DNA of 64,000 bases, taken from NCBI RefSeq assembly GCF_900143075.1, contig NZ_FRCY01000018.1, forward strand, positions 1 through 64,000. Direction: 5' to 3'. The notes beneath the pieces are model-generated. The model worked only from the letters and a program-made list of their open reading frames with translations, was not told the origin of the DNA and made no database searches. Positions 35,404-45,186 of this stretch are shown here, one piece after another (the first letter of the stretch is position 1; the number at the start of each line of letters is the position of its first letter). A program made the translations under genes and the position numbers. Origin of the DNA: Cyclobacterium lianum. Its GTDB lineage: Bacteria; Bacteroidota; Bacteroidia; Cytophagales; Cyclobacteriaceae.

Positions 35404-35790
35404 TCAATTGTCAAAAATATTGGCAATAAGTTGAAATTCCGGAATGGCCACATGGATTATTTTGCCATCAACCTGCTTCTCCATGGTATATTGTCCGGTC
35501 ATCTTTCCCATTCCTGATTTCAGATTGCAACCGGAAATATAGGAATGTGTAGCACCAGGTTCCAGCACAGGCTGCTGACCAACCACCCCATCACCTTCCA
35601 TGATCTTTAATTCTGAAGTGGCATCATACACTTCCCACCTCCTTTTCAACAGTTGAATGGTAAAATTACTGTGGTTCTCTATGGTAACCTTATAGGTAAA
35701 AACATAGTGGTGCTGACCAGGATTGGAAAAACCCTTTTGGTATTCGGCTTCAACGCTTACTTTTACACCTTCTGTAATTGCGGTTACCAT
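35404..35790 (-). CDS. apaG: ApaG (DUF525) protein
   Basis: 128 residues, the normal ApaG length. The fibronectin-III-like fold shows HHYVFTYKVTIENHSNFTIQLLKRRW split over two strands, GEGVVGQQPVLEPGA-like VVGQQPVLEPGATHSY and the GMGKMTGQY motif. ApaG is linked to Co2+/Mg2+ resistance in enterobacteria, mechanism unsettled. A minus-strand TATATTTG box at 35836-35843 is a possible -7 element about 40 bases upstream. Confidence 0.93.
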   Translation of the reverse strand: MVTAITEGVKVSVEAEYQKGFSNPGQHHYVFTYKVTIENHSNFTIQLLKRRWEVYDATSELKIMEGDGVVGQQPVLEPGATHSYISGCNLKSGMGKMTGQYTMEKQVDGKIIHVAIPEFQLIANIFDN

Positions 35791-35861
35791 GTTTTTTTAA
35801 AATACAGAAACTTAACTGAAATTTGACTCGCAGAGCAAATATACCAAGAGAAACGATATAA

Positions 35862-36524
35862 ATGAACGTCAAAATAGAAAATACCTGGAAACAGCTCCTG
35901 GAAGATGAGTTTTCGCAACCCTATTTCATCGAACTTGTACAGTTTGTGAAGAATGCCTATCAACATAAGACCATATATCCCAGAGGAGAGCATATTTTCC
36001 GGGCCTTTGACTTGTGCCCGGTAGACCGTGTCAAGGTAGTCATCCTCGGCCAGGATCCGTACCATGGCCCGGGACAGGCCCATGGGCTATCCTTCTCGGT
36101 TCCGGAGGGTGTTTCCTTTCCTCCCTCCTTATTAAATATCTTTAAGGAACTGAAGAGCGACCTCGACATCCCGCTTCCCTCCCATGGCAATTTGGAAAAA
36201 TGGGCAAAACAGGGGGTATTGTTGCTCAACGCTACGCTGACAGTAGAAGCCCACAAGGCCGGAAGCCATCAGCAAAAAGGCTGGGAGCAATTTACCGATG
36301 TGGTGGTACAGAAACTGGCAAACCAAAAAGATAACCTGGCCTTTATGCTTTGGGGCGCCTATGCCCGGAAGAAAGCGGGGATAATCCCGGAGCACAAACA
36401 CCTCAAACTCCATGCACCACACCCGAGTCCCCTCTCTGCCCATAGGGGTTTTTTCGGCTGCCGGCATTTCAGCAAGACCAATGAGTACCTGGCAGAAAAC
36501 GGGAAAGAGCCCATTCAATGGTAA
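35862..36524 (+). CDS. ung: Uracil-DNA glycosylase, family 1
   Basis: 220 residues, full length. The catalytic water-activating loop is GQDPYHG (Asp65, His68), the uracil-binding block GLSFSVPEG follows, and the DNA-intercalation loop is HPSPLSAHRGFFGC near the C-terminus. It removes uracil from DNA at the start of base-excision repair. Divergent from apaG across 71 bases. Confidence 0.97.
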   Translation: MNVKIENTWKQLLEDEFSQPYFIELVQFVKNAYQHKTIYPRGEHIFRAFDLCPVDRVKVVILGQDPYHGPGQAHGLSFSVPEGVSFPPSLLNIFKELKSDLDIPLPSHGNLEKWAKQGVLLLNATLTVEAHKAGSHQQKGWEQFTDVVVQKLANQKDNLAFMLWGAYARKKAGIIPEHKHLKLHAPHPSPLSAHRGFFGCRHFSKTNEYLAENGKEPIQW

Positions 36525-36570
36525 ATTAAAAAAGCCCTTTTACAGCACAGGCAAAAGGACTTTTTTAATT
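36525..36570. terminator. Terminator after ung
   Basis: An imperfect long stem pairs AAAAAAGCCCTTTT (36529-36542) with AAAAGGACTTTTTT (36553-36566), one A-C mismatch, with T-run. It stops ung and may serve as a bidirectional element. Confidence 0.7.
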
Positions 36571-36653
36571 TCTCTCTTCAGCAGAGCCCCCGCGGAATCC
36601 AAATACGACCCTTACCGGAGGTAGGCCATATTTCCAGCGGAAGTAACCGCATG

Positions 36654-37730
36654 CTAATCAATGGATTTGAAGAAGCGGCTCCATCTGATCTTGTTGAACA
36701 TGGATTTGTGCTTTTCCAGAGAGAGCCATAGAAACCAGGCTTTACCCACCACATGGTCTTCCGGAACAAAGCCCCAAAAGCGGGAGTCCAGGGAGTCGTG
36801 GCGATTGTCCCCCATCATGAAATAATAATTTTGCTGGAAAGTATAGGTTTCCTGTTTTTCTCCATTGATAAAAAGTTCATTTCCATCAATCCGGATGTCT
36901 TCATGGCCTTCAAACTCCCTGATGGTATATCCATAGCGCCTTACATTGTCTTCGTCCAGGGTGATGGTCTGCCCTTCCGCCGGAATTTCCAATGGACCAA
37001 AATTATCTTTGTTCCAGTTGTAATACGCCCCATCCGGAAAAATATTAGGATCCCCCTGTCCCGGCTTATTTAGTCTTTTGGTGACTGAGGCAATGGCCGG
37101 AGACTTCTCCAGTTCGGCCACCATTTCATCAGTAGCAAACACAAAATACCCGGAATTGTCCTTGAAGGGGAAATAACTGTCGGGATTGATCCCGTAACGG
37201 TCGAAGAACTCCGCATTCAACGGCCTGTTGGTCATCACATCGTAGGAAAACTGCATTTCTTCCGGTGTCTCGGCGGCCTCACCATTGACGAATATCTGTG
37301 CCTCTTTGATTTCAATGACATCCCCCGGAACTGCAACAGCTCGTTTGATATAGTTGGTTTTTAAATCTACCGGATACTGAAATTCCTCCGGATAGTTGAA
37401 TACTACCACGTCGTTTCGCTTGATCGATGTGAATCCCGGAAGGCGGTAATAGGGTAATTGTATGGCTTCTGAGTAAGATGGAATATCGGTTCCCCAGACC
37501 TTCTGGTGGGTCAATGGAACCTGAAGGATCGTCCTGGGTACCCTGGTGCCATAATGCATTTTGCTGACAAACAGAAAATCGCCAACCAGTAGAGATTTTT
37601 CCATGGAGGCAGTAGGAATGGTGAATGGTTCCAATAGCAACCAACGAATAAGGCTTGCAGCGATAACGGCAAACAGTAAAGCATCCACCCATTCTCTGGC
37701 GGCAGATTTTTTCTTTTTTTCTTGACTCAT
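36654..37730 (-). CDS. lepB: Signal peptidase I
   Basis: Start set at the ATG at 37728-37730, eleven bases after the dapB stop; a longer in-frame start would overlap dapB. The 358-residue product has an N-terminal membrane anchor (about 15-34), the nucleophile Ser42 in PTASMEKSLL, the general base Lys129 in NYIKRAVAVPGD and the signature GDNRHDSLDSRFWGFV. It cleaves signal peptides on the outer face of the inner membrane. The long insertion between Lys129 and the last box is common in Bacteroidota enzymes. Confidence 0.95.
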   Translation of the reverse strand: MSQEKKKKSAAREWVDALLFAVIAASLIRWLLLEPFTIPTASMEKSLLVGDFLFVSKMHYGTRVPRTILQVPLTHQKVWGTDIPSYSEAIQLPYYRLPGFTSIKRNDVVVFNYPEEFQYPVDLKTNYIKRAVAVPGDVIEIKEAQIFVNGEAAETPEEMQFSYDVMTNRPLNAEFFDRYGINPDSYFPFKDNSGYFVFATDEMVAELEKSPAIASVTKRLNKPGQGDPNIFPDGAYYNWNKDNFGPLEIPAEGQTITLDEDNVRRYGYTIREFEGHEDIRIDGNELFINGEKQETYTFQQNYYFMMGDNRHDSLDSRFWGFVPEDHVVGKAWFLWLSLEKHKSMFNKIRWSRFFKSID

Positions 37731-37740
37731 TTTTTCTACG

Positions 37741-38463
37741 TTAAAAGTCCAAAAAATCATTCATGGACAATATCCCCTTCTTCCCGGGAAGCCATTCCGC
37801 TACCTTTACAGCTCCCAATGCGAAACCCTCTCTGCTATGGGCTTCGTGCTGAATGGTGATATCGTCTATTTCAGACCGATACCGGACGATATGGGTGCCG
37901 GGAGCAGGGTCAATCCTCTTGGAGCTGACAGCAAGGGTGTTTTCCGCTACCGGTTTCCCCTCCTGAAGCTCCCATTTCTTATAATTGGCATTGCTCTCAA
38001 TCAGGCCCTCTGCAAGTGAAATCGCGGTCCCGCTTGGAGCATCTTTTTTCTCAGTGTGGTGGATCTCTTCTATGCTGGCCCTGTATCCCTTCTGATCCTG
38101 CATCATCCTGGCCAGGTATGCGTTGACTTTAAAGAAAATGTTGACGCCGATGCTAAAGTTGGAAGCATGGAATAGGGTTCCGTTATTCAGCCGGCAAAGT
38201 GCGCTGACCTGCTCTTTCTGGTCTAGCCATCCGGTAGTACCCACCACGACCGGTACACCTTTTTTCAGGCACCATTCCATATTACCTACAGCCGCATCCG
38301 GTTGACTAAACTCAATGGCAACATCAATCTGACTGGTATCCAGCTTCTCCAGGTCTGCCACATTCTCTATGTTTATTTTGGCCACGATCTGATGGCCCCT
38401 TTCTTCGGCTATCCGGGTGATAATTTTACCCATTTTGCCGTAACCTAAAATCAAAATATTCAT
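37741..38463 (-). CDS. dapB: 4-hydroxy-tetrahydrodipicolinate reductase
   Basis: 240 residues, short for the family but usual in Bacteroidota. The N-terminal Rossmann fold starts MNILILGYGKMGKII (Gly-rich loop GYGKMG), and the substrate-binding motif is EIHHTEKKDAPSGTAI with the catalytic His pair and the Lys. It carries out the second dedicated step of lysine/diaminopimelate synthesis. Adjacent to DUF5683 without a gap and to lepB with ten bases, consistent with one operon. Confidence 0.96.
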   Translation of the reverse strand: MNILILGYGKMGKIITRIAEERGHQIVAKINIENVADLEKLDTSQIDVAIEFSQPDAAVGNMEWCLKKGVPVVVGTTGWLDQKEQVSALCRLNNGTLFHASNFSIGVNIFFKVNAYLARMMQDQKGYRASIEEIHHTEKKDAPSGTAISLAEGLIESNANYKKWELQEGKPVAENTLAVSSKRIDPAPGTHIVRYRSEIDDITIQHEAHSREGFALGAVKVAEWLPGKKGILSMNDFLDF

Positions 38464-39072
38464 TTAAAAATTTAATTTTACAGAAAACCCCATACTGCTG
38501 CGATTTGCAAGTAGCGGCTCTACCGAGGGTTCAAATTTCAAGCTCAAATCGTCACTGATATCAAAACTCGACAGGTGCGCATCTACGAAAGCATCCACAG
38601 CACCTACTGCATAGATGGCACCAAAAACCATATACATCGCATCTCTGTTCCTTCTCCAGTAATTTACATTTCTTATTATTCCGTCTTCATTCAGGTTTGG
38701 AAACGGACTGGGCTCATTGCCTTCCCGTACGATTTCCAAAGCAACCAAAAATTCCTGGTACCTCCGGTTGTTAAATCCCAAAAAATACACAGCGGTGGTT
38801 ACTCCCCCGTAAAGTAAAGGTAATTTCCAGACTTTTTCATTATATACCTGTCCGGCACCCGGCAAAAATAAGGATAAAAACAGGGCTTTTTTAGGATCTT
38901 TAACATTTTCGGGCTCCTCCAGGATTATCGAATCCTGTTCGTAGACCAGGGAATCACTTTCCTGCGCCTTCACCGTTTGATGATAAAGTATGCAGCAAAA
39001 GAACATCAGGTAACATGAAATTTTATATTTCGCACCTGTGAGCAATGGCTTAAAGACGATCTGGCATTTCAC
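38464..39072 (-). CDS. DUF5683 outer-envelope protein
   Basis: 202 residues with an N-terminal signal peptide (about 16-36, ending VKAQ) and a DUF5683 core: KKALFLSLFLPGAGQVYNEK and WKLPLLYGGVTTAVYFLG contain two hydrophobic segments, with a third near VFGAIYAVGAVDAFVDAHL. The Bacteroidota-specific family sits between parB and dapB in many genomes; its role is unknown. It abuts parB at 39072/39073. Confidence 0.88.
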   Translation of the reverse strand: MKCQIVFKPLLTGAKYKISCYLMFFCCILYHQTVKAQESDSLVYEQDSIILEEPENVKDPKKALFLSLFLPGAGQVYNEKVWKLPLLYGGVTTAVYFLGFNNRRYQEFLVALEIVREGNEPSPFPNLNEDGIIRNVNYWRRNRDAMYMVFGAIYAVGAVDAFVDAHLSSFDISDDLSLKFEPSVEPLLANRSSMGFSVKLNF

Positions 39073-39981
39073 TTAGATCAATTCAAGAATTTCCAAAATT
39101 CTGTTCAGATCACTGGTAGAATGGAAAGGAATTTTAATTTCACCCTTATCCTTATTGTCTGCCTTCAGAGATACTTTAGTGCCAAAATGGGAAGCCAGTT
39201 TCTGCTGGAGTTTGTTGATCTCATATTTCCTGACCGGGTCGGTATTGGTACCGGATACAGGATCCTTTTTCTCTTTACTTTCACTCAGATCCTTTACCAG
39301 AGCTTCCACTTTTCTGACACTCAGCTCCTCATTTAGCATTCTTTTGAAGATAGCGAGCTGCTTGTCTACATCCTCTATATTGATCAGGGCGCGGGCATGT
39401 CCCATGCTGATCTTCTGATCCCTGATCCCCGCCTGTATGTCTGGTGGCAATTTGAGCAGGCGAAGGTAGTTGTTTACCGTCGTGCGGTTTTTACCCACCC
39501 TGTCTCCGAGCTGTTCCTGCTTCAGGTCGCACTCCGACAAGAGTCTCTGGTAGGAATGGGCGATTTCCAGGGCGTTCAGATTTTCCCGCTGGATATTCTC
39601 GATTAGTGCCATTTCCAGCATCTGCTGGTCATTCGCCAAACGGACGTATGCCGGAATCTTTTCCAGACCGGCCATCTTCGAAGCCTGATACCTCCTCTCA
39701 CCGGAGATCAACTGGTATTCATCATCTGCCAGCTTCCTGACGGTAATCGGTTGGATAATCCCCTGAACAGTAATGGATTCAGCCAGTTCTTCAAGTGCTG
39801 TTTTGTCAAAATGCGTCCTCGGTTGAAACGGATTCACCTGGATCTGGTCCAGCGGTACTTCAAATATACCTGCTATAGGATGGTTTTCACCACGCTCCGT
39901 TTTTTGGGGTGAATCTTGCAGCAAGGCACCCAGTCCTTTTCCCAATGCCCCTCTTTTCTTGTTTGTTTTACTGACAGCCAT
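39073..39981 (-). CDS. parB: Chromosome-partitioning protein ParB
   Basis: 302 residues. N-terminal ParA-stimulating tail (KRGALGKGLGALL), CTPase/clamp domain with GIIQPITVRK and GERRYQASKMAGL, helix-turn-helix for parS binding (LGDRVGKNRTTVNNYLRLL) and a C-terminal dimerisation segment (LASHFGTKVSLKADNKDKG). ParB loads at parS, slides as a CTP-dependent clamp and organises the origin region. It follows parA by 14 bases. One parS-like site is found at 50235-50250. Confidence 0.96.
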   Translation of the reverse strand: MAVSKTNKKRGALGKGLGALLQDSPQKTERGENHPIAGIFEVPLDQIQVNPFQPRTHFDKTALEELAESITVQGIIQPITVRKLADDEYQLISGERRYQASKMAGLEKIPAYVRLANDQQMLEMALIENIQRENLNALEIAHSYQRLLSECDLKQEQLGDRVGKNRTTVNNYLRLLKLPPDIQAGIRDQKISMGHARALINIEDVDKQLAIFKRMLNEELSVRKVEALVKDLSESKEKKDPVSGTNTDPVRKYEINKLQQKLASHFGTKVSLKADNKDKGEIKIPFHSTSDLNRILEILELI

Positions 39982-39995
39982 TTTCTATATCGTAT

Positions 39996-40775
39996 TCAAT
40001 TAACCTTAGCCATTCCGTTTTTCGTAGCTATTTCGTTGGCCAGGTTCAGGTATGCCACGGCTCCCTTACCTGTGGCATCAAATGCCACTACCGGCATACC
40101 AAAACTAGGTGATTCACTTAATTTAACATTCCTGGGTATAATGGTTTCAAAGGTCATGTTTTTAAAATGCATCCTGACCTCATCTACTACCTGATTGGAA
40201 AGCCTTAACCTGACATCATACATGGTCAGCAAAATCCCCTCAATTTCCAGATCCTGGTTGAGCCGGGTCTGAATAATTTTTATGGTATTCAATAGCTTGC
40301 CCAGACCCTCCAGGGCAAAATACTCACATTGTACCGGAATGATCACGGAGTTGGAAGCAGTCAGGGCATTGATGGTTATCAGACCCAGCGAGGGTGAACA
40401 GTCGATAATGATAAAATCATATCGCTCCCGAACTTCACTGATCACCTCCCTCATTTTTTCCTCCCTGTTTTCGAGGTTTACCATTTCTACTTCTGCGCCT
40501 ACCAGGTCTATATGGGAGGGCACGAGGTCAAGGTTGTCTATTTCAGTGGAAATGATGATCTCCTCTATGTCATTTTCATTCACCATGCATTCATAAATGC
40601 TGGTATCGATGCTCTTAGGATCGTAACCTAATCCCGAAGTAGTATTGGCCTGTGGATCTGCATCAATGACAAGAGTTTTGTACTCCAAAACAGCCAGACT
40701 GGCCGCCAGATTCATAGCGGTGGTGGTTTTACCCACTCCCCCTTTTTGATTGGCAATAGCTATTACTTTTCCCAT
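39996..40775 (-). CDS. parA: Chromosome-partitioning ATPase ParA/Soj
   Basis: 259 residues with the deviant Walker A motif KGGVGKTTT (11-19), switch region DADPQANTTSGLG and Walker B in FIIIDCSPSLG. There is no N-terminal helix-turn-helix, so this is the chromosomal Soj type rather than a plasmid type Ia protein. Encoded five bases after the UPF0173 gene and just before parB. Confidence 0.97.
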   Translation of the reverse strand: MGKVIAIANQKGGVGKTTTAMNLAASLAVLEYKTLVIDADPQANTTSGLGYDPKSIDTSIYECMVNENDIEEIIISTEIDNLDLVPSHIDLVGAEVEMVNLENREEKMREVISEVRERYDFIIIDCSPSLGLITINALTASNSVIIPVQCEYFALEGLGKLLNTIKIIQTRLNQDLEIEGILLTMYDVRLRLSNQVVDEVRMHFKNMTFETIIPRNVKLSESPSFGMPVVAFDATGKGAVAYLNLANEIATKNGMAKVN

Positions 40776-40780
40776 TATTT

Positions 40781-41470
40781 TTATAGCGTAATACTTTCCC
40801 CTATGGCAGGCAAATACAACTCTTTCCCGGCTTCCTGAGCCATTTGTATCGCTGCTGATTTATTGATCTCGATGTATGGAAAGGTATCGTAGTGCATGCC
40901 TACAATTTTGTCCGTTCCCACAAAATCTGCCGCCTTGGTGGCGTCCCCGATCCCCATCGTAAAGTTATCTCCAATCGGCAGCACGGCAAAATCTATGTCG
41001 TAGGAGTCACCGATCAACTTCATGTCGTAGGTAAGCGCAGTATCTCCCGCGAAATAAAAATTTCCCTGCTCTGAGCTGATGACAAATCCTCCCGGGTTTC
41101 CCCCAGGTGACCCATCTGGCAATGTACTGCTGTGAATGGCATTTACATATTTCACTTTCCCGAAATCAAACTCCTTGCTGCCTCCATGATTCATCGGATG
41201 AACGTTTTCGATGCCCTTTCCCTGAAACCAGGTGACGATTTCAAAATTAGACACCAGCATGGCTGCACTATTTTGTGCAATTCTTTCCACATCAGCTACG
41301 TGGTCCTCATGCCCGTGGGTGATCAATATGTATTTCGGTTGTATCGCATCTATATCGATAGCCGAAGCCAATGGATTGGGTGATATAAATGGATCAAATA
41401 ATATTTCGGTTCCGTTTATCCTGGCCAGGAAGCTGGAATGACCAAAATATTTGAGTTCAATCATACTCAT
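40781..41470 (-). CDS. UPF0173 metallo-beta-lactamase-fold hydrolase
   Basis: 229 residues. Metal ligands are in THGHEDHVAD (HxHxDH, about 51-60), NHGGSKEF, the FAGDTALTYDM aspartate and the final MHYDTFP histidine. UPF0173 proteins are cytoplasmic hydrolases of unknown substrate. It appears to be the first gene of an operon with parA and parB; a second ATG two codons in (MIELKYFG) is an equally good start. Confidence 0.92.
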   Translation of the reverse strand: MSMIELKYFGHSSFLARINGTEILFDPFISPNPLASAIDIDAIQPKYILITHGHEDHVADVERIAQNSAAMLVSNFEIVTWFQGKGIENVHPMNHGGSKEFDFGKVKYVNAIHSSTLPDGSPGGNPGGFVISSEQGNFYFAGDTALTYDMKLIGDSYDIDFAVLPIGDNFTMGIGDATKAADFVGTDKIVGMHYDTFPYIEINKSAAIQMAQEAGKELYLPAIGESITL

Positions 41471-41497
41471 TTGATTTTCCTTTTTCTGATAGGTTTA

Positions 41498-41505
41498 CAA
41501 ATATA
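41498..41505 (-). promoter_or_regulatory. -7 box of the UPF0173-parA-parB operon
   Basis: An exact TAnnTTTG match (TATATTTG on the minus strand) 27 bases upstream of the start codon. No clear TTTG is found at the expected -33 position, so this is a partial match. Confidence 0.45.
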
Positions 41506-41534
41506 TCATTAAAATCGGAACTATGGGAAGCTAC

Positions 41535-41579
41535 TTTTCCACACCTATCGGTGGAAAACCGGCAGATATTTATGGATAA
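41535..41579. other. DnaA-box-like words with inverted repeat
   Basis: Three 9-mers close to TTATCCACA lie within 45 bases: TTTTCCACA (41535-41543, plus), TTTTCCACC (41550-41558, minus) and TTATCCATA (41571-41579, minus). The first two form an inverted repeat TTTTCCAC/GTGGAAAA around eight bases. The location between yidC and the parA operon is typical of origin regions in many bacteria, but the spacer is only about 220 bases. An operator for the parA operon is the alternative. Confidence 0.35.
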
Positions 41580-41639
41580 GTAGTCAGGCTAGCCGGTAAA
41601 GGCCTGATGAATCTGTTTCGCTTTGCCCGGAACGGGTCC

Positions 41640-41667
41640 AAAAAAAGGCATGAAAAGATTCATGCCC
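41640..41667 (-). terminator. Terminator after yidC
   Basis: On the minus strand a perfect stem GGCATGAA/TTCATGCC (41659-41666 and 41647-41654) with a four-base loop is followed by a run of seven T. It ends the pyrG-yidC transcript 22 bases after the yidC stop. Confidence 0.88.
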
Positions 41668-41688
41668 ATTAAATGCTGCTTAAACCGC

Positions 41689-43509
41689 TTACTTTTGTTT
41701 GCCTTTCTTTTTCTTAGGTTCAGCTTTTTTATTTTCAGCAGCCTTCATGGCCTGCTCAATTCTCATTTGAAACTTCGATTTTTTCTTATTGGCATTTTTC
41801 GCCTTGCTTTCCTCTACTTTTTGCCTGATTTTGTCGTCATCTACAAATTGCTTGATCAGGGCCTGCTGGCCAAATGTTACCATATTGGATACAAAATAGT
41901 AGAAACTCAGTGCCGCAGGGAAGGAATTGAGCACAAACATGAACACGACAGGCATGATGTAGCCTATGTTTTTCATGGGGCCCTGTGCTGTGGTCAGTTG
42001 GTTGTTAAAATGCGTATACGCAATCTGTGAAAGCGTCATGAGCAGGGTAAACAGACTGACATGTGAACCATAAAATGGAATGGTAAAGGGCAGGTTCAGG
42101 ATGGAATCATAGGTAGACAGGTCATGTGCCCAGAGAAACGATTCCTGCCGCAACTCGATAGAATTGGGGAAGAAGAAAAACATGGCCAGAAGAAATGGCA
42201 TTTGCAAAACCATTGGCAGGCAGCCCGAGATGGGACTCACACCCAGTTGTGAAAAGAGCTTCATTTGCTCCTGCTGCATTTTGGTTTGGTCTTCACCGTA
42301 TTTCTCCTTCAGTTCGTCTATCTCCGGTTTGATCACCCTCATCTTTGCCATCCCTATGTACGATTTATAGGTCAATGGCAGTAAAAACAGTTTGATGATA
42401 AACACAATCAAAATAATGATGACCCCATAGTTATCGAAAAAATTCTCCAGCCAATGGAAAAGATTGACGATGATGTATTTGTTTACCCAGCTTACCAGCA
42501 CATAGCCCATGTCCACGTTTTTGTCAAACTCAGGGGCGACCTGTTTGAGGATTTTGTAGTTGTTGGGCCCAAAATAATAGGCTACCTCCTCGTTTACCGG
42601 AAGCGAAAGGGTCGCGTACATGTGTTTTACCGCCGAGGCGTCCAAGGGTGTCTCCTGAGCAAGGTTGGCTCCGTTGATTTGATTCCTGGCAATGATCCCT
42701 GAAGTGAAAAACCGTTGTTTGAATGCCACCCATTTCAGAGGCTCCCCGACTTGCTGGGCATCCTCCGAATCTCCGGTGGTGAGGTAGTCGTAATCTTCAT
42801 CCAGGGTAAAGAAATTCATGTAGGTTTTCCTCCTGGACTCCTCCATATCTTCTTCCAGCTTTTTGAGTTCACTGCTCCAGTTTACGGTAAGCAGGTCATC
42901 CGCAACCAGGTCATCTAGTCCCGAACGCTGCAGCACATGGTCCAGCTCATATCCGCTACCTGCCAGAGAATAGGTCCTTGAAAGGGATCCGGATCCGACA
43001 TTGGCCGTAAAAGTCAATTGCTGAACAGGTACACCATCTACTTCAGTTCTGTCCTCTTCCACCGAGAAGAACAGGTCATTTAAGCTGATCTTCCCCTGTC
43101 TGGAGTTGATCTCATATTCCAGTTCTCCGTATTCCTGATCAAATAAGATCAATGGTTGTTGGTCGTAGGTTTTAAAATTCTTTAGCTCTACTTGCTGAAT
43201 TTCTCCCCCCTTATTGGAGAGCACTATCCTGAGATTTTCATTCTCCAGAACATAGTTTTGTTCATCCCCCTCGAGCAGACTGGAAAAGTCACCAAACCTT
43301 TGCCGGGTTTGTTCTTTCCTTATACTATCTCTCAAGACATCAGTATCCCCCTGATCCAGATTGTCGTCGTCATCAGCTTTCGACTGTACCTGTGTGGTAC
43401 TGTCCCGGGATGGCTCAGATACCGGCTGGGGCTCACTTGCGAAAAAAAGTGAGTAAACCAATATTACCGCGGCGAAAAGAATTAGTCCTGTCGCTTGATT
43501 TCTATCCAT
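41689..43509 (-). CDS. yidC: Membrane protein insertase YidC
   Basis: 606 residues of the long Gram-negative type: N-terminal signal anchor (about 7-25), acidic linker, large periplasmic beta domain (about 75-340) and the conserved five-helix insertase core starting near 365 (YGVIIILIVFIIKLFLLPLT broken by helices, then YKSYIGMAKMRVIKPEI and SGCLPMVLQMPFLLAMF). The C-terminal tail is Lys-rich, which helps ribosome binding. 54 bases after pyrG and followed by a strong terminator. Confidence 0.96.
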   Translation of the reverse strand: MDRNQATGLILFAAVILVYSLFFASEPQPVSEPSRDSTTQVQSKADDDDNLDQGDTDVLRDSIRKEQTRQRFGDFSSLLEGDEQNYVLENENLRIVLSNKGGEIQQVELKNFKTYDQQPLILFDQEYGELEYEINSRQGKISLNDLFFSVEEDRTEVDGVPVQQLTFTANVGSGSLSRTYSLAGSGYELDHVLQRSGLDDLVADDLLTVNWSSELKKLEEDMEESRRKTYMNFFTLDEDYDYLTTGDSEDAQQVGEPLKWVAFKQRFFTSGIIARNQINGANLAQETPLDASAVKHMYATLSLPVNEEVAYYFGPNNYKILKQVAPEFDKNVDMGYVLVSWVNKYIIVNLFHWLENFFDNYGVIIILIVFIIKLFLLPLTYKSYIGMAKMRVIKPEIDELKEKYGEDQTKMQQEQMKLFSQLGVSPISGCLPMVLQMPFLLAMFFFFPNSIELRQESFLWAHDLSTYDSILNLPFTIPFYGSHVSLFTLLMTLSQIAYTHFNNQLTTAQGPMKNIGYIMPVVFMFVLNSFPAALSFYYFVSNMVTFGQQALIKQFVDDDKIRQKVEESKAKNANKKKSKFQMRIEQAMKAAENKKAEPKKKKGKQK

Positions 43510-43563
43510 ATTGTAAACATTTATGCACAGGTTTCAGTAACCTGCTTTTTTATTTGATTTTTC

Positions 43564-45186
43564 TTATGATCTATTTTGTTTCTTATCGATCATCGATCTG
43601 ATGAATCGGACAAACAAAGGGTGGGGACTCAAAACCGTACTTTTGTACTCCGGATGAAATTGGGTGCCTACAAACCAGGGATGGTCTTTGATTTCAATGA
43701 TCTCGACCAGTCCCTTTTCCGGATTTTTACCGGAGGCGATCATGCCATGTGCTTCAAAATCCTTCAGATATTTGTTATTAAACTCATATCGGTGCCTGTG
43801 CCGTTCCGTTATTTTTTGTTTTCCATAGGCGGTAAATGCCCGGCTTCCTTTAAGCAATTCACAGGGATAGGATCCCAGCCGCATGGTCCCTCCCATCTGT
43901 GTAATGTCCTTTTGTCCTTCCATTAAGAATATAACGGGATCCTTGCAGTCCGGATTGATTTCTGTTGAAGAAGCCTCTTTTAATCCTACCACATTTTTGG
44001 CAAATTCAATTACCGCTACCTGCATGCCGAGGCAAATGCCGAAATAGGGGATTTCGTTGATCCTGGCAAATTTGGCGGCTTCAAGTTTGCCTTCAAGGCC
44101 TCTGATACCAAAGCCGGGTGCTACCAGCACGCCGTCCATGTCCTGCATTTTCTTGTCCACATTGTCTTTATTCAACTCTTCTGATGATACCAGATGGAGA
44201 TTGACCTTACACTCCAGGGAGGTTCCGGCATGAATAAAGGATTCGATAATGGATTTATATGCGTCAGGCAGGGATACATATTTGCCCACCAATGCCACAT
44301 CTACCTCAATCGTGGGATTTTTCAGTTTGCCCAGAAACTCCTTCCATTGCTCCAATTCGGTGTTGGATTTGGAGGAGATCTTTAATTTGCTCATGACCCG
44401 CTCATCCAGACGTTCCTTCTTCATCAGGAGGGGAACATCATAAATGGAATCCGCGTCCATGGCTTCAATGACACAGTTTAACTGCACATTGCAGAATAGC
44501 GCAATCTTCTTTTTTACATCAGCCGGCAAATGGTGCTCAGTCCTGCATACCAGAATATCCGGCTGCACACCTGCTTCCAGCAATTGCTTTACGGAATGCT
44601 GAGTGGGCTTGGTTTTAAGCTCTTTGGCCGCCGAAAGATAGGGTATCAGCGTCAGGTGTATCACCAGAAAATTGTTTGGACCCAAATCCCAGCGTGCCTG
44701 CCGGACGGATTCCACAAAGGGGAGCGATTCTATATCTCCTACACAGCCTCCAATTTCGGTGATGATCACTTCATACTTGCCGTCCCGTCCTAGCTTGTAA
44801 AAATTGTTCTTGATTTCATCTGTGATATGGGGCACTACCTGAACGGTTTTGCCGAGATACTCTCCCTTCCGCTCTTTTGTGATTACATTGTTGTATATCC
44901 TTCCGGTGGTGACATTGTTGTCCTGCGAGGTAGTATTATTTAAAAAACGCTCATAGTGTCCAAGATCAAGGTCTGTTTCGGCCCCATCTTCAGTGACATA
45001 GCATTCACCATGCTCATAGGGATTCAGCGTGCCCGGATCTATATTCAGGTAGGGATCAAATTTTTGTATGGTAACAGAAATTCCCCTGGATTGCAAAAGT
45101 TTGGCCAGGGAAGCAGCAATAATACCTTTTCCAAGTGAAGAAGTAACCCCTCCTGTTATAAAGATGTGTTTAGTAGGTGAACCCAT
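43564..45186 (-). CDS. pyrG: CTP synthase
   Basis: 540 residues, full length. The N-terminal synthetase domain has [17 protein letters not shown] (P-loop-like) and the [18 protein letters not shown] region; the C-terminal class I glutamine amidotransferase domain has the nucleophile in [13 protein letters not shown] and the His-Glu pair in [10 protein letters not shown]. It converts UTP to CTP with ammonia from glutamine. Its product also feeds ParB, a CTPase encoded downstream, though that link is only contextual. The start codon lies inside a leader inverted repeat. Confidence 0.97.
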   Translation of the reverse strand: MGSPTKHIFITGGVTSSLGKGIIAASLAKLLQSRGISVTIQKFDPYLNIDPGTLNPYEHGECYVTEDGAETDLDLGHYERFLNNTTSQDNNVTTGRIYNNVITKERKGEYLGKTVQVVPHITDEIKNNFYKLGRDGKYEVIITEIGGCVGDIESLPFVESVRQARWDLGPNNFLVIHLTLIPYLSAAKELKTKPTQHSVKQLLEAGVQPDILVCRTEHHLPADVKKKIALFCNVQLNCVIEAMDADSIYDVPLLMKKERLDERVMSKLKISSKSNTELEQWKEFLGKLKNPTIEVDVALVGKYVSLPDAYKSIIESFIHAGTSLECKVNLHLVSSEELNKDNVDKKMQDMDGVLVAPGFGIRGLEGKLEAAKFARINEIPYFGICLGMQVAVIEFAKNVVGLKEASSTEINPDCKDPVIFLMEGQKDITQMGGTMRLGSYPCELLKGSRAFTAYGKQKITERHRHRYEFNNKYLKDFEAHGMIASGKNPEKGLVEIIEIKDHPWFVGTQFHPEYKSTVLSPHPLFVRFIRSMIDKKQNRS

